Shown here one piece after another: positions 5,910 through 5,949 of a DNA stretch of 5,949 nt. The DNA lies in contig QNBZ01000092.1 in the NCBI GenBank assembly GCA_003644295.1, positions 1-5,949 on the forward strand, in the 5' to 3' direction. The position numbers and the translations under genes are program-made. The notes under the pieces are model-generated. The model saw nothing but the letters and a program-made list of their open reading frames with translations. It ran no database searches and was not told the DNA's origin. The DNA comes from Planctomycetota bacterium (GTDB lineage: Bacteria; Planctomycetota; Phycisphaerae; Sedimentisphaerales; Anaerobacaceae). The stretch's first letter is position 1; each line of letters begins with the position of its first letter.

Positions 5910-5915
5910 TTAATT

Positions 5916-5949
5916 ATGCCTTGGACGGAAACCTGTGTTATGGAAGAAA
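5916..5949 (+). CDS. IS481-type transposase, N-terminal 11 codons only, cut by right edge
   Basis: Only the start MPWTETCVMEE is present, after a very strong Shine-Dalgarno. This opening closely resembles the start I recall for IS481-family (DDE, rve superfamily) transposases, MPWKETCVMEERMKF and similar. The family moves DNA by a DDE-type mechanism; the helix-turn-helix and catalytic residues would lie beyond the window. The leader features (paired direct repeats, compact promoter, masked ribosome site) fit an insertion sequence. Recognition rests on 11 residues, so the family call is likely but not proven. Confidence 0.7.
   Translation, partial: MPWTETCVMEE

Overview
The window is a block of bacterial housekeeping genes, all on the + strand, with the 5' end of an insertion sequence at the right edge. 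Base composition is moderate (by eye, mid-40s percent GC in genes and AT-rich between genes). The CdsA signature variant (PGFGG...DIVD), the gene order and the IS type resemble what I recall from Planctomycetota genomes, possibly the Phycisphaerae/Sedimentisphaerales side. This lineage call is tentative because the window holds no rRNA or marker gene that settles it.

Layout: (1) 1-481, the C-terminal part of CdsA (CDP-diglyceride synthase), cut by the left edge. (2) 482-592, an AT-rich gap that folds almost entirely into one imperfect inverted repeat. (3) 593-1525, a PhoH-family ATPase with a TTG start. (4) 1526-1699, a second repeat-rich gap: CACAAAG-type words in inverted arrangement, then a TTTTGAA/AACTTTTA-type tail that leads into the next gene with no visible Shine-Dalgarno. 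(5) 1700-3244, a membrane HD-domain phosphodiesterase of the PgpH/YqfF family without the large extracytoplasmic domain. (6) 3250-3705, YbeY, nearly abutting pgpH. (7) 3751-5037, a CorC/HlyC-type protein (DUF21/CNNM membrane domain, two CBS domains, CorC_HlyC domain) with a GTG start. (8) 5031-5753, RecO, overlapping the previous gene by 7 nt. (9) 5754-5949, the IS leader: short direct repeats, a good promoter, a hairpin over the ribosome binding site, and the first 11 codons of an IS481-type transposase.

The genes phoH, pgpH, ybeY and recO keep the order known from Firmicutes (phoH-yqfF-ybeY-...-era-recO). The CorC-like gene sits just after ybeY, as in the proteobacterial ybeZ-ybeY-ybeX arrangement. 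YbeY and PhoH are linked to rRNA maturation and RNA handling, PgpH to cyclic di-AMP turnover, RecO to recombinational repair and CdsA to phospholipid synthesis. The block is a conserved growth-related neighbourhood rather than a dedicated pathway.

I see no convincing new multi-gene system. The most interesting local signals are the IS leader, where a perfect TATAAT box is placed so that only read-in transcripts would carry the hairpin that hides the ribosome binding site; three tandem 7-bp repeats inside the zinc loop of recO; and the two intergenic gaps built from low-complexity inverted repeats.
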